Assembly: GCA_024709505.1 (NCBI GenBank)
Contig: JANJWP010000019.1
Span: 1-42,408, forward strand
Direction: 5' to 3'
DNA length: 42,408 nt
Source: Candidatus Altimarinota bacterium
Lineage (GTDB): Bacteria; Patescibacteriota; Gracilibacteria; BD1-5; UBA2023
Position 1 is the stretch's first letter. Each line of letters starts with the position of its first letter. The notes beneath the pieces are model-generated. The model was given only the letters and a program-made list of their open reading frames with translations, did no database searches and was not told the DNA's origin. Made by a program: the position numbers and the translations under genes. Shown in pieces: positions 1-7,954 of the stretch.

Positions 1-122
1 CGTTTGGAAATTTTGTGCGCGTCTTCGCGCCATTGGCGCTCCATCCAAGCCGAAGCCACCGTCAATTGCTTTCGTAGCCGTTCATTTTCGGCGCGGAGCG
101 TTTCGAATTCGGAAAGAGTCAT
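1..122 (-). CDS. Partial coiled-coil protein, N-terminus only
   Basis: Only the first 40 codons are in the window; the gene runs off the left edge. The start ATG at 122 lies 11 nt after the TAA of the phosphomannomutase gene on the same strand, so the two are probably co-transcribed. The visible protein begins MTLSEFETLRAENERLRKQL and continues charged and helical, with Leu spacing (L8, L15, L19) suggesting a short coiled coil. There is no signal peptide and no in-frame TGA. I do not recognise a family; the short stretch could begin a cytosolic structural or regulatory protein. Confidence 0.5.
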   Translation of the reverse strand, partial: MTLSEFETLRAENERLRKQLTVASAWMERQWREDAHKISK

Positions 123-133
123 TTCGGAGACGG

Positions 134-1471
134 TTATGAAAGAAGGTTTTTCACGCGTTCGAATTCGCGCGCGAGGACATCCTCGTTTTTAGCTTCCAAA
201 TTCAGCCGCAAAAGGGGTTCGTTGGAACTTGGGCGGACGTTGAGCCAGAATTCGGGAGTTCGGACGGTGAGCCCGTCGAAGCGTTCGGTTTCGGCCCCGG
301 GATAGGACGTTTCGATTTTTTCGATGGATTTCCAAACGTCGTCCACCCGGAAATTCGTTTCCTCGATGGAGGGGTACGTAAAATATTTTTTTCGCAATTC
401 CGAGGCTTTGAGGCCTTTTTCACGCATGACGGAGAGAAGGTGGACGAACGCGATGATGCCGGAATCGGCGTTCGCGTTCTTTCGGAAATAGTAGTGACTC
501 GAATGTTCGCCGCCGAATTCGATGGAAGGATCGTCTTTCATCATTTCCTTGAAATAGACATGTCCAACCATGGTTCGAAGCGGCTTTCCTCAAAGTTCGC
601 TTACCAGTTCGCGGACCGAATCCGAAGAAACGGTGTTATATAAAATTGAAGCTCCGGGTTTTTCCGAGAGAATCCGTTCGGCTATCGCGCACATCATTGC
701 CGAAGCGGGAACGATGGTTCCGATTTCGTCGCAGGCTACGGCACGGTCGGCGTCTCCATCGAAGGCCACGCCCAAATCCGCCCCGGTTTTCTTTACGGCT
801 TCCAAAAGGTCGGCCACGTTTTTCGATTCGATGGGGGAGGGGTGGTGGTTCGGAAAGTTTCCGTCTGGTTCGAGGTACAATCCTACGAGCTCGAATCCGA
901 GACGATCGGCCAGTTTCGTTATGAACGCCCCAGCGGCCCCGTTTCCGGCATCGGCGACGATCTTCATGTTTGAGAAATCCCCTTTCGCAAAAGAGGCGAC
1001 ATGTTCGATCCACGCATTCGAAACGTCCCTTTGTGATTCGCTCCCCGAGGGAATGCCTGAAGGAACCGGGTGGGAACCGAGGAATTCCGCGATTTTCGGC
1101 CCCCATTCCTTCAGGTTGACGGGCTCGGCGTTTTTGAGGCAGGACTTGAGCCCGTTGTATTCTTTGGGATTATGGCTCGCGGTAATCATGAATCCGCCGT
1201 CGAGATCGTCGTAGCAAACAGTGGAGTATTGGAGCATGTCGCTTGAAACGAGGCCGAGGTCCACGGCGTCTTTTCCGGCAAGCCGGAGGCCCGTTCGAAA
1301 GGCTTCTGCCAGTTCTTCGGACGATAAGCGTGCATCGTATCCGACCGAAAACCGAAGCCCCGGAACGAGGCTTCAGAATCCGTAACCGAGCGCGACGTAG
1401 TCTTCGGCTGAAAAATCGCGGCCGAAGACGCCGCGGAAGTCGTAAGATTTGGAAAGCAGGGAGAAGTCCAT
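134..1471 (-). CDS. Phosphomannomutase/phosphoglucomutase
   Basis: Interconverts hexose 1- and 6-phosphates, feeding sugar-nucleotide and envelope polysaccharide synthesis in the cytosol. The 445-residue reading contains all alpha-D-phosphohexomutase landmarks: FRGVFG at the N-terminus, the phosphoserine loop TASHNP (Ser99), the metal loop FDGDADR (237-243), the sugar loop GGEHSSHYYFR (about 320) and the phosphate-binding RPSSNEPLLR near the C-terminus. Two in-frame TGA codons (1373-1375 and 590-592) are read as Gly; the second gives GGKPLRTMVGH, where the family has Gly. Length and TASHNPKEYNG favour the ManB/AlgC type over GlmM, but substrate is not settled. Start ATG at 1471 precedes the conserved FRGV segment. 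A nested palindrome (1506-1670) separates it from def upstream. Confidence 0.93.
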
Positions 1472-1505
1472 GGGGAAAAGGGGTTCGATATCGTATGAAT
1501 TTTCG

Positions 1506-1670
1506 AGCGTCGCGTCGGGAAAATCCGATGTTTCCGCTTACTCCAGTCCTCGGATACGGAAGCCTGACGAGGTCGCAGCGACTTTAACTTCAGTTAGGAG
1601 CCAGACACGTCAGGCTTCCGTATCCTGCGGAGTCGTTCGCTTGAAACATCGGATTTTCCCGACGCGCGCT
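1506..1670 (+). repeat. Nested palindromic element, copy 1 (between def and the mutase gene)
   Basis: Outer arms 1511-1534 and 1643-1666 form a perfect 24-bp inverted repeat, extended outward by AGCG/CGCT with one bulge. Inner arms 1552-1569 and 1608-1625 form a perfect 18-bp repeat starting GGATACGGAAG. Between the two arm pairs ACTCC/GGAGT can also pair. The apical loop (1570-1607) carries GCGACTTTAACTTC followed by AGTTAGGAGC. This core recurs at 19020-19050 (26 of 31 positions by hand alignment) and more loosely at 15533-15558. The element begins at the def stop codon and fills the gap between two minus-strand genes. It has no U-run, so it is not a simple terminator. Confidence 0.85.
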
Positions 1671-2172
1671 ACAAAGCTTCTTGGTTTTCGAACACGGCTT
1701 TCCCCACGGTTTTATCAGTGAAGAGTATGCCGTCGAGATGGTCGATTTCGTGCTGCACGATGCGGGCCATGAGCCCTTCCATGTCGCGCACGACGGCGTT
1801 GCCGTTCATGTCGAAGTATTTTAAGCGAATGCGCTTCGGGCGTTCGACGTCGCCACGCATGCCCGGAACCGAAAGGCATCCTTCAGCATCCCGTTCGCAC
1901 ACTTCGGATTTTTCCAAAATGACGGGATTGAACATTGCCACCGTGCGATAGTTCTCGTCGTCGTAGCTGGATAGGAGGCTCGCCGCGATGAGGCGGACGC
2001 TGTGTCCTACCTGGGGCGCGGCCACTCCGACCGAACCGTTCGCGGGATTTTTAACGTACTTCACCATCGCGTCAGCGAGCGGCGCGTACTTACGGAAATC
2101 GCCCGGGCGAATTTCGGCGCTCGGGGTTCGAAGTATCGGATTCTCGTCGCCGGTTTCGATTTTCAATCGCAT
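1669..2172 (-). CDS. def: Peptide deformylase
   Basis: Removes the formyl group from the N-terminal methionine of nascent proteins. The 167-residue protein shows the three family motifs in order: GVAAPQVG (motif I, GxGxAAxQ), EGCLS (motif II, with the metal-binding Cys) and QHEIDHLDG (motif III, HExxH). No TGA is used. The start MRLKIETGDENPILR fits the usual deformylase N-terminus, and a promoter (TTGAAT, 16 nt, TAAAAT) lies just upstream. Its TAG stop forms the first bases of the palindromic element that follows. It diverges from murE across an 80-bp shared promoter region. Confidence 0.96.
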   Translation of the reverse strand: MRLKIETGDENPILRTPSAEIRPGDFRKYAPLADAMVKYVKNPANGSVGVAAPQVGHSVRLIAASLLSSYDDENYRTVAMFNPVILEKSEVCERDAEGCLSVPGMRGDVERPKRIRLKYFDMNGNAVVRDMEGLMARIVQHEIDHLDGILFTDKTVGKAVFENQEAL

Positions 2173-2194
2173 TTCGTTCGAATGGAATTAGCCC

Positions 2195-2222
2195 TTGGAT
2201 TTTACGTTGAAACGGGTAAAAT
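2195..2222 (+). promoter_or_regulatory. Promoter for murE
   Basis: TTGGAT (2195-2200), 16-nt spacer, TAAAAT (2217-2222), about 30 nt before the murE ATG. It overlaps the def promoter almost completely on the other strand. Confidence 0.6.
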
Positions 2223-2226
2223 TCAA
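2199..2226 (-). promoter_or_regulatory. Promoter for def
   Basis: On the minus strand TTGAAT (2226-2221), 16-nt spacer, TAAAAT (2204-2199), about 27 nt before the def ATG. With the murE promoter it makes a near-perfect palindrome spanning 2195-2226. Confidence 0.55.
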
Positions 2227-2251
2227 CGCGTTTTCCCCTCGCTCGTCCCAT

Positions 2252-3571
2252 ATGTCGTTTTCCGATTCCCTCCGCTCCGCCGTCGCCCTCGATTCGCCCC
2301 TCCGCGTCGCCTACCATTTCGCCCGCGCGGCACTTGCCCGCATCGTTTACGGATGACCGGGAAAAAACATGGTCGTCATCGGCGTTACCGGAACCAAGGG
2401 CAAATCAACCACCGCCAACCTTATCGCTCGCGGACTTGAAGACGCCGGTAAGCGGGTATTCGCCTTTTCTACCATAAGCTACGCCATCGCCGGAGAGTGG
2501 CACGAAAACAACCTCAAGATGACGTCGCCCGATCCGTTCACGCTGAACCGACTTTTCCGCGAGGCGGAGAATGCCGGGTGCGAATATGCCGTTATCGAGG
2601 TTTCGAGCCACGCGCTTTTTTATGGACGCGTTTCGGGTATCGACTTCGACGTCGCGGTCATGACCAACATTTCCCAAGACCACCTCGACTTGCACAAGAC
2701 CATGGACAATTATGTCGATACCAAGCTCCGGCTCTTTCGCGGGCTCGTGGAATTCCGTCGGAAACGCGGAATCAAGAAGGTCTCGGTCGTCAACCTCGAT
2801 TCTCCATATTGCGAAAAGTTTCTCGAACCCACTGCCGACGTGATTTATACGTATGGAAACGCTGCCAACGCCCAAATCCGCGCCACCGACGTGGAAACCG
2901 GAAAAGCCGGAACGAAATTTTCCGTAAAAATGCCCTCCAACCGCTTTTTGATTTCTACCAAGCTCCGGGGGACCTTCAACGTCGCCAATATTTTGGCGGC
3001 TACGGCCGTTCTCATTTCACAGAAAATCCAACCCGACGCCATCGCCGCGACGATGGCGAAGTTCGAAGTCGTTCCCGGACGGCTGGAGGAAGTTCCCAAC
3101 GATCGCGGAATTACCGTCTTCGTTGACTACGCCCATACCGAAGAATCGCTGAAGAGCGTGTTGGAAACGATCCGCTCGTTTCCAGATACCGGTCGGATCA
3201 TCACCGTCTTTGGCGCTACGGGTGACCGCGACCGCGACAAGCGCCCAAAAATGGGAAGGATCGTCGATAAGCTTTCCGATGTCATCGTGCTCACCCAGGA
3301 CGACGACTATACCGAAGACCCCTTCCGCATCATTAAAGAAGTTTCCGCGGGTATCAAGCGGAAGGAGGGGGAGGGTTTTTGGGTCGTATTCTCCCGCGAG
3401 GATGCCATTCGGACGGCTTTGCTGGCGGCCGAACCGGGAGACGTCGTCCTCGTTGCCGGAAAAGGGGCCGAAACGGTCATGGTCACGAATTCCGGATCGG
3501 TTCCTTGGAGCGACAAGGCCGTTATCCGGAAAATCCTTGAGGAAGTCGATGCCAATACGATTCCCACATAA
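2252..3571 (+). CDS. murE: MurE-type UDP-MurNAc-tripeptide synthetase
   Basis: ATP-dependent Mur ligase adding the third residue of the peptidoglycan stem peptide in the cytosol. The 439-residue protein has the ATP loop GVTGTKGKST (about 43-52), the central-domain EVSSHAL and TNISQDHLD segments, and FVDYAHTEESL and FGATGDRDRDKRPKMG of the C-terminal ligase domain. One in-frame TGA (2354-2356, residue 35) gives YGGPGKN just before the ATP loop. The N-terminal UDP-binding domain is almost absent, since family members are usually near 490 residues. The usual DNPR signature for diaminopimelate is replaced by DDDYTEDP, so the added amino acid cannot be predicted. Start ATG at 2252 lies about 30 nt from a good promoter. 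A 32-bp perfect-palindrome terminator follows. Confidence 0.92.
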
Positions 3572-3574
3572 TCG

Positions 3575-3606
3575 AAAAACTCTCCCGGAATTCCGGGAGA
3601 GTTTTT
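3575..3606. terminator. Bidirectional terminator between murE and a small exported gene
   Basis: A perfect 32-bp palindrome: AAAAACTCTCCCGG, then AATT, then its complement ending in TTTTT. A GC-rich stem with T-runs on both strands serves both convergent genes. Confidence 0.9.
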
Positions 3607-3865
3607 AAAACGAAAGCCGCAGCTTGTCCGTTTCGACTTCCTTTTCGAGCAGGAAGGCGTCATAAACCTTCCCGTCAATCTCAATCCGTACCATCCGGCT
3701 TTCCCGGGGGATGAGAAAAGCCGGCGACGGGCTTTCGCGGAACGCCAAGGCGTTCGTTTGGAGCCCGTATGCCGAAACGGGAGATTCCCCGTGTCCGAGG
3801 GAGGCTCCGGCAATCATGAGAAGCGCGATGTATCCGACGATGGACGTCGTGCCCTTGTTCGACAT
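3605..3865 (-). CDS. Small exported protein of unknown function
   Basis: An 86-residue protein with a signal-peptide-like N-terminus: MSNKGTTS, then the hydrophobic stretch IVGYIALLMIAGASLG (about 9-24), with a possible cleavage after it. The mature part contains RMVRIEIDGKVYDAFLLEKE, which looks like a small beta-rich fold. I recognise no family. The reading frame stays open much further upstream, but that part is antisense to the TPR gene; I start at ATG 3865 because the signal sequence begins there and a plausible promoter (TTGACG, 17 nt, TCAAAT) sits just upstream. It shares a bidirectional terminator with murE. Confidence 0.65.
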   Translation of the reverse strand: MSNKGTTSIVGYIALLMIAGASLGHGESPVSAYGLQTNALAFRESPSPAFLIPRESRMVRIEIDGKVYDAFLLEKEVETDKLRLSF

Positions 3866-3908
3866 TTTCCGTAAAAACCGAAGACCGATAAGTTTTATTT
3901 CGTTTTTT

Positions 3909-3937
3909 ATTTGAACACATAAAAAATACCGCGTCAA
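3909..3937 (-). promoter_or_regulatory. Probable promoter for the small exported gene
   Basis: Minus strand TTGACG (3937-3932), 17-nt spacer, TCAAAT (3914-3909), in an AT-rich stretch about 45 nt before the ATG. The -10 match is only moderate. Confidence 0.4.
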
Positions 3938-3962
3938 ATTTTTACCCGCTTTCTCCTCGGAT

Positions 3963-3990
3963 TTGAAAAACGGAGGGTTTTCGGTATATT
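3963..3990 (+). promoter_or_regulatory. Promoter for the TPR-dnaB pair
   Basis: TTGAAA (3963-3968), 16-nt spacer, TATATT (3985-3990), 34 nt before the ATG of the TPR gene. Confidence 0.6.
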
Positions 3991-4024
3991 CTCCCGGCAT
4001 TCGGCGGACACTATCGATTTTCGC

Positions 4025-4876
4025 ATGGACTTCTTTCTTTCCGCAACCCTCGTCCGGTTCGACGCCTGGTTCTTTTTCGCGAACTTGGCGTTCCTTTTCC
4101 TTGCCGCCTCTTCCTACGTTGCCGAGAAACTCTTTTGGTTGTTTCGCGTCGTTTCTCCGGTTCGCGCGGCCCAATCCGCGAAGGAGGACGAGACTCCATC
4201 CCCCGAGGCCTCGGATTCGGTTCTGCCCCTTTCCGTCGAAGAGGTTCCCGAGCCTTCCGCTCCAACTTCCGACGATCGTCAACAGGCCTCGGAAATTGCC
4301 AAGCTTGCCAAGACGAAAATCGCCCGCGGAGAATTTACCGAAGCCAAGGCGAAGATCATCGAAGGGCTCACGTACGATAAATTCGACAAGGAACTCAATT
4401 GCCTTCTCGCTTCGCTCTACGAACGTGAGAAGGACTTCAAAAAAGCCGAACTCGTCTATAAGGACCTCATCGTCGTGCATGATACCGACCCAGAAATCTA
4501 CCTGAAGCTCGGATTCGCCCTCTCCATGCAGACGAAGTACGAAATCGCCTTTGAAATCTATAAGAAACTCCACGCGATTACCGGCGGTTCCGACGAGGCG
4601 GTCGAAATGCTCGCGAATTTGGCCTACCAGCTCGAACGCTACGAAGAGGCTCGGAATTCGGCTAAGGAATACCTGAAAAAACATCCGAGAAACGTCGAGA
4701 TGCTCAATCTTCTCGCGAGTTCTCAGGCAAATCTCGGCGAACGGAAGGAGGCCCTCGAAACCTTGGAAAAACTCCGGGTCATCGATCCGTACAATTCCAA
4801 AATCCGCGAGTTTGCGGAAAAAATCGCCCTCGAACTCGAGCTGGAGGGGAACTTTGGTAAAAACCCCACCGCATAA
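4025..4876 (+). CDS. Membrane-anchored TPR-repeat protein
   Basis: A 283-residue protein: one long hydrophobic segment near the N-terminus (about 12-43, rich in Phe, Leu and Ala), a Pro/Ser/Glu-rich linker (about 50-85), then helical repeats to the end. Repeat units such as LLASLYEREKDFKKAELVYKDL, LKLGFALSMQ and LLASSQANLGERKEALETLE have the W/L-x-G-Y-A spacing of tetratricopeptide repeats. TPRs mediate protein-protein contacts, so it is probably an inner-membrane scaffold with the repeats in the cytosol, but no partner can be named. dnaB starts 11 nt after its stop, so the two are one operon. No TGA is used. Start is placed at the ATG 34 nt after a good promoter. Confidence 0.8.
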   Translation: MDFFLSATLVRFDAWFFFANLAFLFLAASSYVAEKLFWLFRVVSPVRAAQSAKEDETPSPEASDSVLPLSVEEVPEPSAPTSDDRQQASEIAKLAKTKIARGEFTEAKAKIIEGLTYDKFDKELNCLLASLYEREKDFKKAELVYKDLIVVHDTDPEIYLKLGFALSMQTKYEIAFEIYKKLHAITGGSDEAVEMLANLAYQLERYEEARNSAKEYLKKHPRNVEMLNLLASSQANLGERKEALETLEKLRVIDPYNSKIREFAEKIALELELEGNFGKNPTA

Positions 4877-4887
4877 CCGCCCTACCG

Positions 4888-6228
4888 ATGCTTACGAAAG
4901 TTCCTCCCCATTCCGTCGAAGCCGAACGAGGCGTTCTCGGATCCATCCTTATCGACAAGGACGGCATCATCCAGGTTTCCGGACTTCTTGCTCCGGGCGA
5001 CTTCTACGATAACGCCCACGCGCTCGTATACGAAACGATGCTCTCGCTGTTTTCGGCGAACCGACCGATAGATTTACTGACCGTTCGGGAGCATCTCGAT
5101 GACCGGGGGAAGCTCGATGCCGTAGGAGGGAACGCTTACCTTCTTGAGCTTTCCAATTCGATCTTCACGAGTTCGAACATCTACCAGTACGGGCAAATCG
5201 TTAAGAGCAAAAGCGTTTTGCGACGGCTCATCAAGGCCGGAAGCGACATTCTCTCATACGGGTACGACGAGGAAAACGACATCAACGTCCTTTTGGAAAA
5301 AAGCGAACAGGCGCTTTTTACGGTGACGCAGACGTTCATTCAAAACAAGCTCGTCCATATCAAGGACATCGTGGGACTCCGTTACGAAGAATTCGCGGAA
5401 ATCCACGAAGATCCCAACTATGGAAAGGAGGGGGCCGTGTATACCGGTTTTTCATGAATCGATGCCAAACTCGGCGGACTGAAGCCCGGAGACATGGTCA
5501 TTCTCGCCGCGAGGCCGTCGATGGGTAAGACGGCCCTGACGCTCAACATGTGCCTCAATATTGCCGATTCGGGCAAGAACGTCGCCATTTTTTCCCTCGA
5601 AATGTCGAAGGAGCAGCTGACCGACCGCATGATCGCCTCGACGATGGGCGTCGATTCGTGGAAGCTTCACAAGGGCGAACTCGAAGATGACGAATTCGCC
5701 AAAATGGGCGACGCGCTCGAAAAGCTTTCGCGCGCGAACATCTATATCGACGATTCCCCCGCCGGAAATCTCATAGAAATCAAATCGAAGGCCCGACGGT
5801 TGAAAATGGAGGCCGGAGTGGATTTTCTCGTCATCGACTACCTTCAGCTCATGGGGGGAAACAATCCGATGAACCGCGTTCAGGAAATTTCCGAGATTTC
5901 GCGCGGCATCAAATCCCTCGCTCGCGAACTCCAGGTTCCGGTTCTCGCGCTTTCGCAGCTCTCCCGTGCGGTCGAATCGCGCACGACGAAGGAACCGATC
6001 CTCTCCGACTTGCGCGAATCCGGCTCCATCGAACAGGACGCCGACGTCGTCATGATGCTCTATCGCGAGGATTATTACGACGAATTTACCGAAAACAAGG
6101 GTGTGACGAACGTCTTCGTTCGAAAAAACCGCAACGGTCCCGTTGGGCAGGCCGATTTGAAGTTCGAAAAGAAATTCCAGAAGTTCTACGACCTCGAAAC
6201 CAAGCGCGAGTACGAAGAGGTGTTTTAG
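4888..6228 (+). CDS. dnaB: Replicative DNA helicase DnaB
   Basis: Hexameric 5'-3' helicase that unwinds the replication fork. The 446-residue protein has the DnaB N-terminal domain (VPPHSVEAERGVLGSILID at 5-23) and a RecA-like motor with Walker A ARPSMGKTA (about 208-216), FSLEMSKEQL, Walker B FLVIDYLQLM and the LSQLSRAVESR and SDLRESGSIEQDAD motifs. One in-frame TGA (5455-5457) lies in the linker just before LGGLKPGD; read as Gly the two halves join without a gap, and length is normal for DnaB. It is transcribed with the upstream TPR gene. A strong bidirectional terminator follows its TAG. Confidence 0.96.
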
Positions 6229-6257
6229 AAAACCCCCACCTCTTGGGTGGGGGTTTT
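6229..6257. terminator. Bidirectional terminator after dnaB
   Basis: AAAACCCCCACC, loop TCTT, then GGTGGGGGTTTT directly after the dnaB TAG. The symmetric A and T runs let it also stop the minus-strand gene that ends at 6273. Confidence 0.9.
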
Positions 6258-6272
6258 AACGAACCGCCCCTT

Positions 6273-6545
6273 TCATTTTCGGTTCCAGTCGCGCCGTACT
6301 TTGTGGAGCGTTTTGGCGCTTATTCGCCGCTCGGCGTTTTTAGAGCGGGAAAGGTAGGTGGCAACTGCGCTTTCGTCACGTATGCCGTTCACAAGCAGTT
6401 CACCCTTTCCGATCATGCGGGTTTTGACCCGATCGGGCCTCCGATTTTTGCGCCGCTCACTCGCGAGCTCCCGTCGGTGGAGCTCGCTCGCGATGTCCGC
6501 TTCGAGCAGCCACGGACTTCTCCGGTACCTCATACTCATCGCCAT
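6273..6545 (-). CDS. Small Arg/Lys-rich protein, unknown
   Basis: A 90-residue, strongly basic protein beginning MAMSMRYRRSPWLLEADIAS and containing ELASERRKNRRPDRVKTR and SAKTLHKVRRDWNRK. Composition suggests nucleic-acid or ribosome binding, but I see no known motif, signal peptide or membrane segment. The start is set by a consensus ribosome binding site, AGGAGG, six nt before the ATG at 6545; this is the only clear Shine-Dalgarno sequence I find in the window. A possible promoter (TTGACT, 16 nt, TAGTTT) lies upstream, so it may be transcribed separately from the secreted-protein genes before it. No TGA is used. Confidence 0.65.
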   Translation of the reverse strand: MAMSMRYRRSPWLLEADIASELHRRELASERRKNRRPDRVKTRMIGKGELLVNGIRDESAVATYLSRSKNAERRISAKTLHKVRRDWNRK

Positions 6546-6561
6546 GACATTCCTCCTTTCT
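6546..6561 (-). promoter_or_regulatory. Consensus Shine-Dalgarno site
   Basis: Minus strand reads AAAGGAGGAATGTC then ATG. AGGAGG sits six nt from the start and decides the start at 6545 over longer in-frame options. Other starts in the window lack such a site. Confidence 0.7.
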
Positions 6562-6586
6562 TTTGGCGTTTGGTTTTGGTAGCCTG

Positions 6587-6614
6587 AAACTACCCATCCT
6601 CCGCGGAAAGTCAA
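6587..6614 (-). promoter_or_regulatory. Possible promoter for the small basic protein
   Basis: Minus strand TTGACT (6614-6609), 16-nt spacer, TAGTTT (6592-6587), just downstream of the preceding gene's stop. Confidence 0.4.
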
Positions 6615-6619
6615 ACGCG

Positions 6620-7942
6620 CTACTCGCCGTTGCAGTTTCCGCCCATGTTTTTCGCCTGGCCTTTGCAGGCTTCCGAGGAAGTTTTCTTATAAGGGTCAAT
6701 GGCCTTGAGCGTTTTGCTTAACAGAACGTGCATTTCAACGAGTTGCCCCAAATTGTTGTCGGTCGAAACGTTTTCGTCGGAGATGAAGGAAAGGGTTTGC
6801 AGATAATCTTCGGCGATTTCTTCGGCGACGTCGGTTTTTATTTCGGCCAAATTCCGATAGCGTTCCAAATATTCGTCGGCATTCTTGGCGTCTTCGGGCT
6901 TTGGTTGCCCGATTTTTTCGAATCCTCCGGCATATTCCGATCAAAGCGATTTCGTTTCGTCGTACATGCTTTTGACGATTGCCACGCCGTTATTGACGGC
7001 CTCGCCGATTCCTTGGATGGACGCATTCATTCCCTGCCAGCCTTCGCCCCGGTTATAGGCGTCGAGATTCCGGAGCGCCCGATCGGAAGCCGAAGTCGAA
7101 ATGCCTTGGCGTCAGAGTTCTTGCCGGAGAAGGCGCTTTTCCATTTCGGATTGTTGTTTGTGTTCGCCCCGAAGCATCGACCATGCCTCTTTCCAGTCTT
7201 TCGTTCCGTTTTGCATGACTTCACCAAGCCTTCCCAGACGATCTATGGCGCCCTTGATCCTTTCGAAGAAAGTTCCTTCTCCCGAGGTGTTGCAGGATTC
7301 GATTGCCCCCGGCCCGTAGGCGGCCTTGAGTGCCGCGCCGAAATTTTCGGGGCCGACGGGAATTCCCGACACGCTCGCAGGCTCGTCTCAAAGGACCGCT
7401 TCGCGATAGAGGTTCATCACGAGGACGTGTGAGGAGAGCGCGTCCTCAAGCACGTCTCCAACCGTTCGTCACTGGGTTGAATACGAGGCAAAGGGCGACG
7501 CGTTCGAAGAAAAGGTCTCTTCGAGTCAGCATGATGCCGCAACCGAATCCACGCTCATCATGAGCGATCGTTGCCGCTTGTCGAGTTGGGCATGATCCCG
7601 GCGTATGGCCGCAGGAAGTTCGGTTCTTCGAATAAGGTTCACCGTAAAGCGGAACGAAGTCATCACGTTGACGCTCGAGAGCGATTTGTTGACGCTCCCC
7701 ATCACCGAACTTTGCGCTTTATCGACATCGGCGGTAGCGGTCCTTTTTCCGTCCTCGCGATTTTGGCAGTTGGCGGCGGTACCGATTCGTACCGCTTCCG
7801 AAATGATGTGGTCAACGCCTTTGAGGTATTCTTTAAGTGCCGGAGCCGGAGCTTCGCGAATCACGCACGACTCGGCCCCCGCGCTCGAAAATCCTCCCCA
7901 GACCGGGACGGTGACGAGAAGTGCGAGCGCGAATCGTTTCAT
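6620..7942 (-). CDS. Secreted protein of unknown function, TGA-rich
   Basis: A 440-residue protein visible only with TGA read as Gly. Five in-frame TGAs (7526-7528, 7469-7471, 7388-7390, 7112-7114, 6941-6943) join four apparent fragments in one frame. It has a clear signal peptide, MKRFALALLVTVPVWGGFSSAGAES in two pieces (KR n-region, hydrophobic core, cleavage near AGA). The mature part is mostly helical with scattered Cys (SCVIREAP, ESCNTSG, SEACKGQ, GGNCNGE) that could form disulfides outside the cell. No catalytic motif or family is recognised. It starts 12 nt after the stop of another secreted protein, itself overlapping clpC, so the three form one operon. Five glycine TGAs in 440 codons is among the highest densities here. 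Confidence 0.8.
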
Positions 7943-7954
7943 GTGGTTTTAGGA

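Noticed and set aside
1506-1670. Integron attC site
   Set aside because: Paired GTTRRRY/RYYYAAC core sites are not present in consistent positions across copies, and there is no integrase or cassette array.
1506-1670. Simple intrinsic terminator after def
   Set aside because: The stems are far longer than needed, lack a T-run, and carry a conserved loop shared with other loci.
3605-4684. 359-codon minus-strand open frame over the TPR gene
   Set aside because: Only its last 86 codons look like a protein (signal peptide); the rest is antisense to a convincing TPR protein and is low-complexity.
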